Shown here: positions 18,010 to 25,747 of the stretch, piece by piece
Layout of the letters: every line of letters starts with the position of its first letter
Numbering within the stretch: the stretch's first letter is position 1
Assembly: GCA_902615915.1 (NCBI GenBank)
Contig: CACMQQ010000008.1
Span: forward strand, 1-64,000
DNA from: an uncultured Fidelibacterota bacterium
GTDB lineage: Bacteria; Fidelibacterota; Marinisomatia; Marinisomatales; TCS55
Reading direction: 5' to 3'
Length of the DNA stretch: 64,000 nt
The notes under the pieces: model-generated
Database searches by the model: none
Told to the model about the DNA's origin: nothing
Seen by the model: the letters and a program-made list of their open reading frames with translations, nothing else
Translations under genes and position numbers: made by a program

Positions 18010-18067
18010 AGCGGGGCAAAAAATTACAGCCCCTCCGAAGTCCTAAAGAAATAACCTAATGCCCGCT
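18010..18067. other. Structured intergenic element with alternative pairings
   Basis: Within a 355-bp gap without a gene, AGCGGG plus CA (18010-18018) can pair with TG plus CCCGCT (18060-18067), giving 8 bp with one bulged G. The same GGGGC (18013-18017) can instead pair with GCCCC (18029-18033) as a local hairpin. Two exclusive pairings in an otherwise AT-rich gap suggest an RNA fold. There is no T-tract, so it is not an ordinary terminator. The rest of the gap shows nothing recognisable except an RBS before 18301. Confidence 0.4.
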
Positions 18068-18300
18068 CAAACATAAATTTATAGAAATACAATTATCATT
18101 TGTTCCTAAAAACAAATTAATAATTTCTTAACAATAGAATATTTTATAAACGAAATACAATATTACTAAAATTGAACAAACAACTAAACCTATCCACCTT
18201 CTAAATAAAATTGAATTTTTTGACACTCAAAAATTTATAATTTTATTTACAATCTTTTATCGCTTTTTTAAAACCTAGATATACATAAGGGAGGAATATT

Positions 18301-18798
18301 ATGAATATACAAGACCTAGGGAGCATTGGAGAATTAATAGCTGCGATAGCCACTTTATTAACATTAGGCTACTTGGCAATTCAATTAAAGCAAAATACGT
18401 CAGCTCTAAAATCACAAACTTTTCAACAAAGCAGCATGGATATGAGCTTAACAGCAAATTCCGTATCTAGCGATGGAGAATTGGCCAAGATTATTATAAA
18501 GGCTGAAAATGGAATAGATTCATTAAGCTCTGATGAAAAATTACGATTTCATTTTTGGATGTTGGTAGCAGTTAGAAGATTTGAAGCTATATATATACAA
18601 GCACTTTATGGATCAATAGAAAAAGATAGAATCGAAGGATTTGAAACCTCTATCTTGTCATTATTATCAAATGTTGGAAACGAGTGGTGGAATTTAACTA
18701 AGTCAGCTTTTAGTAATGATTTTATTGGATATGCTGATGACAAAATAAACTCTGGAAAATATAAGATCTCAGTTCACCCAGGCGCTAGTGTTGAATAA
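18301..18798 (+). CDS. One-TM 'RQNT'-type family protein, divergent copy 3
   Basis: This 165-residue protein has the same plan as the 16218 and 17505 genes: an N-terminal TM helix ('LIAAIATLLTLGYLAIQLKQ'), an 'NTSALKSQT' turn, then helices with 'VRRFEAIYIQALYGSIE'. Its sequence is more distant than the other copies. It resembles the version of this family widespread in proteobacteria. The start is backed by a strong GGGAGG ribosome-binding site. The function is unknown. Confidence 0.65.
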   Translation: MNIQDLGSIGELIAAIATLLTLGYLAIQLKQNTSALKSQTFQQSSMDMSLTANSVSSDGELAKIIIKAENGIDSLSSDEKLRFHFWMLVAVRRFEAIYIQALYGSIEKDRIEGFETSILSLLSNVGNEWWNLTKSAFSNDFIGYADDKINSGKYKISVHPGASVE

Positions 18799-18836
18799 TT
18801 TTGATATTTTTACTTATATTTCTATAATTGTATTTA

Positions 18837-18902
18837 GGGCAGGTTTTATCCTAAGGAGAGAAGCTAAGCTAAGGTAGGTATGAAATACCTATTATCCTGC
18901 CC
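18837..18902. ncRNA. Candidate structured RNA, ~66 nt
   Basis: A 7-bp closing helix GGGCAGG (18837-18843)/CCTGCCC (18896-18902) encloses a second perfect hairpin, TAGGTA-TGAAA-TACCTA (18875-18891), plus a purine-rich arm containing AGCTAAGCTAAGG. No poly-T follows, so it is unlikely to be a terminator. The strand is unknown. It lies 38 bp after the copy 3 gene. No known RNA family is recognised. Confidence 0.4.
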
Positions 18903-19048
18903 ATAAATACACTTCTAATATAATAATTATAAAGCTATATATTAAACGCAATTTTACTATTTTTAAAAAAAAATTAGTTTATTTTAGATTAATATTTACA
19001 ATTCTTATCTTGATTTTATATTTTGTTTATAAATGAAAAATAAACTCT

Positions 19049-19216
19049 TTATTGATAGCCTTTCCACGTACCACCATAAATATAGAATTTGTTATTATCC
19101 TTCTCGATGTTTGTGCAATCTTTGCATAAAAAAAACCAATTTTTTGTAGCATCTATCTTAACTCTGTACATCACATTTCCTGATTTAGGACACTTTGCGC
19201 ATTCTTTTACTTTCAT
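19049..19216 (-). CDS. Small zinc-ribbon protein ('YGGTWK' type)
   Basis: This 55-residue protein starts with ATG at 19216. It has two CxxC knuckles ('ECAKCPKSG' and 'FLCKDCTN') and a C-terminal 'FYIYGGTWKGYQ'. The four cysteines and the YGGTWK ending recall a widespread uncharacterised small zinc-ribbon family in marine bacteria and cyanobacteria. It lies alone, read leftward, in a 560-bp gap between plus-strand genes. Confidence 0.65.
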   Translation of the reverse strand: MKVKECAKCPKSGNVMYRVKIDATKNWFFLCKDCTNIEKDNNKFYIYGGTWKGYQ

Positions 19217-19358
19217 AATTAAAACTTTTAAATATTTTTTTATTTTTATATAACAACAATATTGTCAGATCAATGTATAACTTTTTATTTACAATTTCAG
19301 AATAAAGTCTTTAATCTTAAATATTATTTTTAGTTTTTAAATTAAATTGCGTTCTTAA

Positions 19359-19838
19359 ATGAAAAAAATAACAATCATCATATTAACTTTTTTTTCCATT
19401 GCTGTCAGTCAAGGCAAGGTGATTTTAAAAACTGGAGAAGAATTTAATGTAACAAATGGTAATAATATTAAAACAATGAACCAGACATGGTACTTTGAGA
19501 ACAATTCAAAGCGATATAACAAAAAAAATATCGCTTTACTTACTTTGAATAACGGTGAAATAATATTTAGAAGCGGAATACCAATTTCTCAATATCGGAT
19601 GTTAAGTTTAACTGGAAAAGCTATTGCTGATGCAAAGACAAGTACCGAACTCTATAAAAACATTAACTATGACTTACTAAAAAGTTTAGATGAGAATGAC
19701 AATAAAATTTACATGTCAAAATTCAATGATTATATGCTTGGAAGAAAAGTTGTTAGATATACTGGAATCACCGTTTGCACCCTCATTGCAATACCATCAA
19801 CACTTTTAATTTGGTTTTTTATTGGGATTACTAATTAG
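19359..19838 (+). CDS. Exported protein, tandem family A copy 1
   Basis: This 159-residue protein has a signal peptide (residues 1-17) and a small beta domain starting 'GKVILKTGEEFNVTNGNN', then 'IALLTLNNGEIIFRSGIPIS'. A C-terminal TM helix follows. It is clearly paralogous to 20978-21457: same length, with shared 'KTMN', 'NNG.IIF.SG.PIS.Y', 'GKA.ADAKTS' and 'KNIN..LL..L'. No known domain is recognised. Confidence 0.55.
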   Translation: MKKITIIILTFFSIAVSQGKVILKTGEEFNVTNGNNIKTMNQTWYFENNSKRYNKKNIALLTLNNGEIIFRSGIPISQYRMLSLTGKAIADAKTSTELYKNINYDLLKSLDENDNKIYMSKFNDYMLGRKVVRYTGITVCTLIAIPSTLLIWFFIGITN

Positions 19839-19901
19839 TTTTGTGTCTTATAATTTAACAGAACTAAGCTTATCAGCTAAAAATAGTTAACATATAAATT
19901 A

Positions 19902-20357
19902 ATGAAAAGACAATATATAGAAATTGCAGGTCTTGTAAGTATAATTGCGTCACTTATTTTTGTAGGTGCAGAAATAAGGCAAAATACCATTGCCATTTGA
20001 GGTGCAACTCAACAAGAGATTTCTTTACAATTATCAGAAATGCTAACCTTAGTTGTAGAGAACGAAAGACTTGCGTACTTGATGGATGAAGCTTTTAATG
20101 GAATTACTAAAGCTGAATTAAGCAAAGTGGATTTTTCAACATTTAGGGCATTTGCTAATATAGGATTTCGAAGAATTGAAAATATTTACTTGCAACATCA
20201 GAATGGATTTATCAGCGATGATGCGTTTCAAAGAATCGGATGGGATTATTATCAGAGTCCGCTTTTAAGAGAAATATGCGAAGATAGAAAGAAAGGTTTT
20301 AATCCTGATTTCGTTACTTTCTATGAAAAAATGAGAGATAAAGATTTGTCAAAATGA
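19902..20357 (+). pseudogene. One-TM 'RQNT' family, copy 4, interrupted by in-frame TGA
   Basis: From ATG 19902 the frame reads MKRQYIEIAGLVSIIASLIF and on through 'RQNTIAI', then hits TGA at 19998-20000 (codon 33). It continues in frame with 'GATQQEISLQLSE' and 'GFRRIENIYLQHQNGF' to a stop at 20355-20357. The paralog at 17505 has Arg at the TGA position, so a single CGA or AGA to TGA change explains it. Everything after the stop is well conserved, so the mutation is recent, or the copy is still expressed as a C-terminal fragment from the internal ATG at 20040. Confidence 0.7.
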
Positions 20358-20941
20358 AAAAACTCATAATTTTAATAACATTTTTTTCTTTTGCGACAAG
20401 CAATATCTACTCCCAGTTAAATAAACCAGCAATCAGCAAAGATACTTTAGAAAAACAAGGCAAGAGTATCATTGTCCTTCAAAAGAATATTTTTAATCAA
20501 TATAAAAAATTCAAGTCAGGCAATAAGATTTATAAAATTAAGGAGCTGGAAAACTTTTTAGAGTTAAATACTGAATCGTATAAATTGTATCAAAAACACA
20601 TTAATCTTGATAAAAAATCAAAGATATTATTCTCGACATATTGCCTATTGACTCCAATTATAACTATTTCTGGTACCTTTTCTACTATGATGCTTGCAAG
20701 TACAGATTCAGATGATGAGGTTAGATTATATGGAGGCTTAATATTCTTTTCCACAATTTTTGTGACTGGATATTTGACTAGTAAAGGTGCAAAGCTAGAA
20801 AAGGAATCAATTCATACCCTTGAAAAAGCAGTTCTAAGTTATAATATTGCTATTGATAAAAATTATCGACTGCCAATAGAAAACGATAATCAAATAGACT
20901 TATACAGAAAATTAATTTCTTTATTTTTTATATTTTTATAA
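20354..20941 (+). CDS. Exported two-TM protein of unknown function
   Basis: This 195-residue protein overlaps the end of the interrupted copy 4 by 4 nt (ATGA). It has a signal peptide (to about residue 20), a helical region, then two TM segments ('LFSTYCLLTPIITISGTF' and 'LYGGLIFFSTIFVTGYL') and a helical tail. No family is recognised. The translational coupling suggests copy 4 and this gene once formed a functional pair. Confidence 0.5.
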   Translation: MKKLIILITFFSFATSNIYSQLNKPAISKDTLEKQGKSIIVLQKNIFNQYKKFKSGNKIYKIKELENFLELNTESYKLYQKHINLDKKSKILFSTYCLLTPIITISGTFSTMMLASTDSDDEVRLYGGLIFFSTIFVTGYLTSKGAKLEKESIHTLEKAVLSYNIAIDKNYRLPIENDNQIDLYRKLISLFFIFL

Positions 20942-20977
20942 TCAATCCAATTATGTAAATGAAAAAGGGGTTCTTTA

Positions 20978-21457
20978 ATGTATAAAATTGTTTTAATAAT
21001 TGCACTTAAATCCATCCTCTTTAGCCAAGACAAGATGATTTTAAAAAGTGGAAAAGAAATTGTCTTATCTGCAAATAACAATCTTAAAACAATGAATCGA
21101 GTTGGGTTTTTAGAAAATCATTCAAGGCGTTATAGCAAAGAAAGCATCGCTCTTATTACTCTGAATAATGGTGACATAATTTTTAAAAGCGGTATGCCAA
21201 TTTCAGAATATGCGAAATTAGATATTGTAGGAAAAGCAACAGCTGACGCAAAGACAAGCTCAAAGAAGTTTAAAAATATTAATCAAAAATTATTAGATGG
21301 CTTAAATGAAGAAGAAAGGCAAATTTATTTAACAACTTTCGGTAATCCAAATTCCTCACCAATTAGGACTTTTGGTATTTTTGCATGTGTTTTTACTTTA
21401 TTAATAACTTCTCTATTGCTTCAGAGCCCTTCATTTATGGCTGCAGGTCTGGGTTAA
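20978..21457 (+). CDS. Exported protein, tandem family A copy 2
   Basis: This 159-residue paralog of 19359-19838 has the same signal peptide, beta core ('DKMILKSGKEIVLSANNN', 'NNGDIIFKSGMPIS') and C-terminal hydrophobic segment. The two copies flank the broken RQNT copy and the two-TM gene, so the block 19359-21457 looks like a duplicated unit. It is preceded by AAAAGGGG 12 nt before the ATG. Confidence 0.55.
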   Translation: MYKIVLIIALKSILFSQDKMILKSGKEIVLSANNNLKTMNRVGFLENHSRRYSKESIALITLNNGDIIFKSGMPISEYAKLDIVGKATADAKTSSKKFKNINQKLLDGLNEEERQIYLTTFGNPNSSPIRTFGIFACVFTLLITSLLLQSPSFMAAGLG

Positions 21458-21569
21458 ATTATATATCTTAAATGTGGGTAAGTAGTGGCATTTTAACTAC
21501 CAAATCGCTACCAAATCACTATTTTTTCACCAAAATCCTTTTTAACTTAGTTGGTCTAGCGACGGAAAA

Positions 21570-21642
<73 letters not shown>

Positions 21643-21663
21643 CAAAAAATAATTCACAAATGA

Positions 21664-22068
21664 ATGTTTAGTATATATACTCCGATTGAAATTGCTCAAA
21701 TTTTGATTGCTCTTTTTTTGAGTAGCTGTATGATCCAATCTGGATTGGACAAAGTCTTTGATTGGAAAGGAAATAATGATTTTTTAAAAAGTCATTTTTC
21801 CAAAACATTCTTGTCAGGTATGGTGCCTATGATGCTATTCATTGTGACACTTTTAGAGCTAATAGGAGGGTTTTTATGCTTAGTTGGCGCCATAATGGGA
21901 ATTATCACATTTGATACAAGTTTAATTGGTATTGGCTTTTTTGTAATTGCTGTAGATTTAATTGCACTTTTTTTTGGCCAAAGAATTGCCAAGGATTACC
22001 AAGGAGCAGCAACATTGGTTGGTTATTTTATGCTTTCTATCCTAGGTATAATTACTTTTGGACTGTAA
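21664..22068 (+). CDS. DoxX-like membrane protein
   Basis: This 134-residue four-TM protein has a DoxX-family profile ('LSSCMIQSGLDKVFDWKGN', 'TLLELIGGFLCLVGAI'). DoxX proteins are linked to membrane redox reactions, but this one has no distinguishing neighbours. It follows tRNA-Ala by 21 bp. Confidence 0.75.
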   Translation: MFSIYTPIEIAQILIALFLSSCMIQSGLDKVFDWKGNNDFLKSHFSKTFLSGMVPMMLFIVTLLELIGGFLCLVGAIMGIITFDTSLIGIGFFVIAVDLIALFFGQRIAKDYQGAATLVGYFMLSILGIITFGL

Positions 22069-22219
22069 ACGAAATATAAAACTTCTGTTTGTTAGATAAT
22101 TAAAGAACAATAAATTAGAATAATGATTTGTTTAGAAAATACCAGATTATATTTAAATCAATATGCTTGTATCATCTTCTCAAATAAGTAATTAAAAATA
22201 AACAAAGGATTAGCTTGTA

Positions 22220-22465
22220 ATGAATATTTATGTTGGAAATCTTAATTATGACCTCTCTGAGGATGATTTAAAAAACGCATTTGAAGAATACGGCGCAGTT
22301 GAGTCAGTTAAAATTATTATTGATAGATATAGCGGTAGATCTAAAGGTTTTGGATTTATTGAAATGAATAACAATGATGAAGCAAAAGCCGCAATGGAAG
22401 CACTATCAGGTAAAGAGCTATCAGGGCGCACTCTAGTTATCAATGAGGCAAGAGCAAAACAATAA
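22220..22465 (+). CDS. RRM-type RNA-binding protein
   Basis: This 81-residue single RNA-recognition-motif protein has RNP2 'IYVGNL' (residues 3-8) and RNP1 'KGFGFIEM' (about 42-49). Such glycine-poor, single-RRM proteins in bacteria are usually cold-induced RNA chaperones. A 150-nt AT-rich untranslated region precedes it, and an AAAGGA ribosome-binding site is present. Confidence 0.9.
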   Translation: MNIYVGNLNYDLSEDDLKNAFEEYGAVESVKIIIDRYSGRSKGFGFIEMNNNDEAKAAMEALSGKELSGRTLVINEARAKQ

Positions 22466-22523
22466 AATATTGATCAATTATTCTATTCAAAATAGGCAGT
22501 TATTTAAATTTTATGAGAATTAA

Positions 22524-23141
22524 ATGACAGATAAAGTACCACCTTCCCCTGACGTTTCTTCAAAGACGATGGAAGACCATGAGTTTTCTTCGAGGCATGT
22601 TCGAAGTAATATTGCCCCGCTTTTCTTTATTATTCAAAACGAACAACTTATTCTCCAAAGAACCGATCAAAAAGCATTCACCTTAATGTCGATATTGGGC
22701 GTTTTTATGGTATTTTTTATCGTTCACTTTCCAAAAGTAATTGCAGCTAACAGTTTTAATATTTTGAGTGGTATAATGGTATTTATTTATTTCATAACCG
22801 CTACTTTGGGTTTAATAAATCTTATGTTAGTTATCGTTCCCAGGATAAGAAATGACCTTGGGCATGAAGAGTTGCCAGATTACAACGTTACTTTTTTTGG
22901 AGGCATTGTTCAATTTAAAAATGTAATTGAGTTTGGTAATTATTTTGTTGAAACCCTTGAAGACAATGAAAATACATTCAAGATGTTTGCTGCTCAATTA
23001 TTTGGTCTAGCTCATATAAATTCATATAAAAATAAACATATGAAAAATGCTGTAATTTTGTTTGCCACAGCAATCATTTGTGAGCTCATAATTATTATGC
23101 TAATGACATGGGGTTTAACCTACAACGAACTTTTTAATTAG
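22524..23141 (+). CDS. PycTM/DUF5706-like membrane protein
   Basis: This 205-residue protein has two TM helices at about residues 55-72 and 77-103, a cytosolic insert with 'DYNVTFFGGIVQF' and 'YFVETLEDNENTFKMFAAQL', and a third helix near the C-terminus after 'NSYKNKHMKNA'. That layout and the FFG.I motif match the DUF5706/PycTM effector domain of Pycsar anti-phage systems. No pyrimidine cyclase gene is adjacent; the neighbours are RRM and SUI1-like genes. A stand-alone or housekeeping role is therefore as likely as defence. Confidence 0.6.
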   Translation: MTDKVPPSPDVSSKTMEDHEFSSRHVRSNIAPLFFIIQNEQLILQRTDQKAFTLMSILGVFMVFFIVHFPKVIAANSFNILSGIMVFIYFITATLGLINLMLVIVPRIRNDLGHEELPDYNVTFFGGIVQFKNVIEFGNYFVETLEDNENTFKMFAAQLFGLAHINSYKNKHMKNAVILFATAIICELIIIMLMTWGLTYNELFN

Positions 23142-23156
23142 GTTTCTTAAATAACA

Positions 23157-23480
23157 ATGAACCAAGAAAACATTGTCTACTCTACTGATCCCAATTTTTC
23201 TCTAACTTCAGATATTGTTGAATCAGAATCAATTCTTAACGATAAACAAAATCTTCGAGTTCATTTAGATAGACGAAAGGGAGGTAAGATTGTTACGATT
23301 ATAAGAGGCTATCAGGGACCTATATCTGAATTGAAGACCTTAGCCAACTCTTTAAAGAAAAAATTGTCTGTTGGCGGATCTGTAAAAAATGACGAAATCC
23401 TCTTACAGGGTAATTTGAGAGAGAAGGTTTTAAAATTCTTATTAAACAACAATTTTAATGCTAAACCTAGTGGTGGTTAA
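23157..23480 (+). CDS. SUI1/YciH-family translation factor-like protein
   Basis: This 107-residue protein has the SUI1 core: 'DRRKGGKIVTIIRGYQG' (about residues 38-54), 'LKKKLSVGGSVKNDEILLQG' and 'LREKVLKFL'. Bacterial YciH-like proteins are relatives of eIF1 that influence start-site fidelity. It lies just upstream of the putative selenoprotein gene, separated by 2 nt, and is probably co-transcribed with it. Confidence 0.85.
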   Translation: MNQENIVYSTDPNFSLTSDIVESESILNDKQNLRVHLDRRKGGKIVTIIRGYQGPISELKTLANSLKKKLSVGGSVKNDEILLQGNLREKVLKFLLNNNFNAKPSGG

Positions 23481-23482
23481 AA

Positions 23483-24640
23483 ATGTTAAAGAATATAAAA
23501 AAAATACAACATATCTTTTTGTGGATCTTTTTATCATTGATTGTAGAATCATGTGGTAAATCAAATGCTGCCTCCACCATGGATGCTGTATTATTAGTCA
23601 CAACTAATGTTCAGGGTCAATTAGACCCTTGTGGATGAAAAAATAATCCACTTGGCGGTCTGCCGAGAAGATATAGTTATATAAATCAAGTAAAGCAAAG
23701 CGGTATAGATCCAATTCTTTTAGATGCAGGTGATGCACTTTTTGACAATCAATACCTTGTCCCTAACAAAGAAGAGTCGTCTAAGTTAAAGGCAAATACG
23801 ATTTTAAGCACCACTCAAAAGATGGGTGAATATCTATATAACGTGGGAAACCATGATTTTGCAGCAGGGTATGAATTTTTGGTTGAAATGCAATCAAAAT
23901 ATGATGTTGGCTTTATTTCATCGAACATAGTAAAAGCTGGAACAGATGAGCTCGCTTTTTTAGATCATAAGATTTTTGATAGGAATGGTATCAAAATTGG
24001 TGTTTTTGGTTTAATGCAAAAAATCCCTTCCTTTGTTAAAGAGGTTGAGGTTAATGATTTATCTGAGGTTGCAAGAAATAAAATAGAGGAGTTAAGACCA
24101 CAAGTTGATATATTGGTGTTATTATTAAATGCTGATAAAAAATCACATAATGAACTTTCATCGGATCTCAAAACTGTTGATTACGTATTTTTAAGCAGAG
24201 AGACAACTCGCACACGTCCTGAGTCAAAACAGCCTGAGAATGGACCTTTAAAATACTGTTTTGGTATACAAGGAAAATATGTAGGAAGATTTGATATAAA
24301 GATTGCTGATAAATCTAAACCCATTGAGGATATTACTGCCCCTATGATGACCATAAAGACTTTTGAAACAAGATTGAACAATCTTCAAAAGAAAGATCCT
24401 AGCAAGCCGCTTGAAGAAATATATAGAAGCAATCTTAATGCGTTAAATTTAATTGCGAGGCTTAAACAGGGGATTAAAGACTCTAAAGAAAAAACAAGCA
24501 ATCTTACGAACTCTTCTTACTTCAATCTTATTTATCTTAATTCTAAAGTACCAAGCGAAAAAGCTACTTTAAATCTTGTAAATGAAACATTGAAAACTTG
24601 TGATGAGCTTGATAAAGAAGGCAAAAAAATATCGCCCTAA
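23483..24640 (+). CDS. Metallophosphatase lipoprotein with in-frame TGA, putative selenoprotein
   Basis: ATG 23483 opens a 385-residue frame with a lipoprotein signal (lipobox ending VESC, Cys24), broken only by TGA at 23636-23638 (codon 52). Read through, it gives 'TNVQGQLDPCG-U-KNNPLGG' followed by LPRR. Related metallophosphatase/5'-nucleotidase proteins show PCGC..NP.GGL.RR here, so TGA sits at a conserved Cys. Downstream are the family's metal motifs GDALFD (from residue 83) and GNHD (122-125). A SECIS-like hairpin follows the TGA. No other stop interrupts the frame. A caller would start wrongly at 23822. It overlaps the rhodanese start (TAATG). An inactivating mutation or sequence error is the alternative. 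Confidence 0.75.
23651..23667 (+). promoter_or_regulatory. Putative bacterial SECIS element
   Basis: CTTGGC (23651-23656) pairs with GCCGAG (23662-23667) over 6 bp including one T-G pair. The 5-nt loop GGTCT begins with GG. The loop starts 18 nt after the TGA (23636-23638), inside the 16-37 nt window known for bacterial SECIS hairpins recognised by SelB. Confidence 0.7.
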
Positions 24641-25128
24641 TGCAATATTTAGATAAACCTTTTAATCAGGTTGTATTTTTTGTAGTTATTTCAATTTTTT
24701 TATCTTTCAGTTCAAATCTAGTTAGAAAAGATTCCATTCCACTTTTAGCAAAAAAACTAGAAATAACTGAAGATATTGATCTTGACAGTGATGAATCTAC
24801 CCTAACAGCAATCTCGTTAGACAAAGCAAAAGAGTTTTTTGAAAATGGTGTGCTTTTTATCGATGCCCGCGATGAAGTGTATTATAACGAAGGGCACATT
24901 AGAAATGCTATGAAAAATGTTTTTTTAATGGAGTTGATATTTAATATTGAAGATAAACAAACAAAAGAAGATCCTATAGTAGTCTATTGTGGTGATCCTG
25001 GATGTGGAGATAGTGAGGACTTAGCTTACGATTTACAGAATGAGGGTTTTAAAAAATTATTTGTTTTTAAAGGAGGCTGGTTAGAGTGGTCAGCGGCTAA
25101 TTATCCAGCAGACAGGTCCAATGAATAA
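24640..25128 (+). CDS. Membrane-anchored rhodanese, CxGxxC type
   Basis: This 162-residue protein has an N-terminal TM helix (about residues 8-25) and one rhodanese domain (about 57-155: 'FIDARDEVYYNEGHI', 'GGWLEWSAANYP'). The catalytic loop reads YCGDPGCGDS with C117 and C122, the two-cysteine variant often encoded next to MauE-like proteins, rather than the usual single-Cys loop. It probably moves sulfane sulfur or exchanges thiols on the periplasmic face. It overlaps the metallophosphatase stop and the MauE start. Confidence 0.85.
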   Translation: MQYLDKPFNQVVFFVVISIFLSFSSNLVRKDSIPLLAKKLEITEDIDLDSDESTLTAISLDKAKEFFENGVLFIDARDEVYYNEGHIRNAMKNVFLMELIFNIEDKQTKEDPIVVYCGDPGCGDSEDLAYDLQNEGFKKLFVFKGGWLEWSAANYPADRSNE

Positions 25129-25573
25129 AGAGATTGAAAAATATTTAGTCATAATCTGTCGCCTTATTTTAGGGGGCGTTTTTATTTATGCTAGCCTAGA
25201 CAAGATCGCAAATCCAGCCGAATTTGCCAAAGCAGTAGGAAATTACCATGTTTTGCCTTTTGGAATGGAAAATCTCGTCGCCCTAATTTTACCGTGGGTA
25301 GAGCTAATTGTTGGAGTTTGCATCATTGCTGGAATTCTAGTGGATGGATCAAGTATACTTATTATTATAATGAATGTAATTTTTATCTTTGCGATTTCTC
25401 AGGCTTTAGCAAGAGGAATTAGTATTGAATGTGGTTGTTTCTCTACCTCTTCAGATTCTGGCAGCGCTATTGGAATTAATACCATTATAAGAGATATAGG
25501 GTATTTGATAATGGGCTTTATTGTTTTGAAAAGAAAATCAAAATGGATGGAATTTTTCCCAAAATCCATTTGA
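25121..25573 (+). CDS. MauE/DoxX-family redox membrane protein
   Basis: This 150-residue four-TM protein has the MauE-type segment 'ISIECGCFSTSSDSGSA' (two cysteines in C-G-C) after helix 3 and 'YASLDKIANPAEFAKAV' near the N-terminus. MauE-like proteins supply or relay electrons for periplasmic disulfide chemistry. It is the third gene of the redox operon 23483-25573, overlapping the rhodanese by 8 nt. Confidence 0.85.
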   Translation: MNKEIEKYLVIICRLILGGVFIYASLDKIANPAEFAKAVGNYHVLPFGMENLVALILPWVELIVGVCIIAGILVDGSSILIIIMNVIFIFAISQALARGISIECGCFSTSSDSGSAIGINTIIRDIGYLIMGFIVLKRKSKWMEFFPKSI

Positions 25574-25630
25574 TTCAATTTTAATTTCATTTAATTTTTT
25601 ATAATTATTGTTTTAAATAATTAAAATTAT

Positions 25631-25706
<76 letters not shown>

Positions 25707-25712
25707 TCTCAG

Positions 25713-25747
25713 AGCCCTTGATTTGTCGTCAAGGGCTTTGTTGTTTA
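25713..25747 (+). terminator. Rho-independent terminator after tRNA-Gly
   Basis: A 9-bp stem AGCCCTTGA/TCAAGGGCT (25713-25721 and 25729-25737) with a 7-nt loop is followed by TTGTTGTTT. It begins 7 nt after the tRNA CCA. Confidence 0.85.

Noticed and set aside
18010-18902. Integron attC sites separating cassette-like genes
   Set aside because: The two structured elements lack the GTTRRRY/RYYYAAC core boxes, differ from each other, and no integrase gene is in the window.
19998-20000. TGA in RQNT copy 4 as a second selenocysteine codon
   Set aside because: The paralog at 17505 has Arg, not Cys, at this position, and the downstream hairpin is only a 4-bp AT stem. A nonsense mutation is simpler.
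23483-24640. Global reassignment of TGA to an amino acid
   Set aside because: TGA ends many intact genes of normal length here (for example 3720, 12633 and 60047), so the code is standard.
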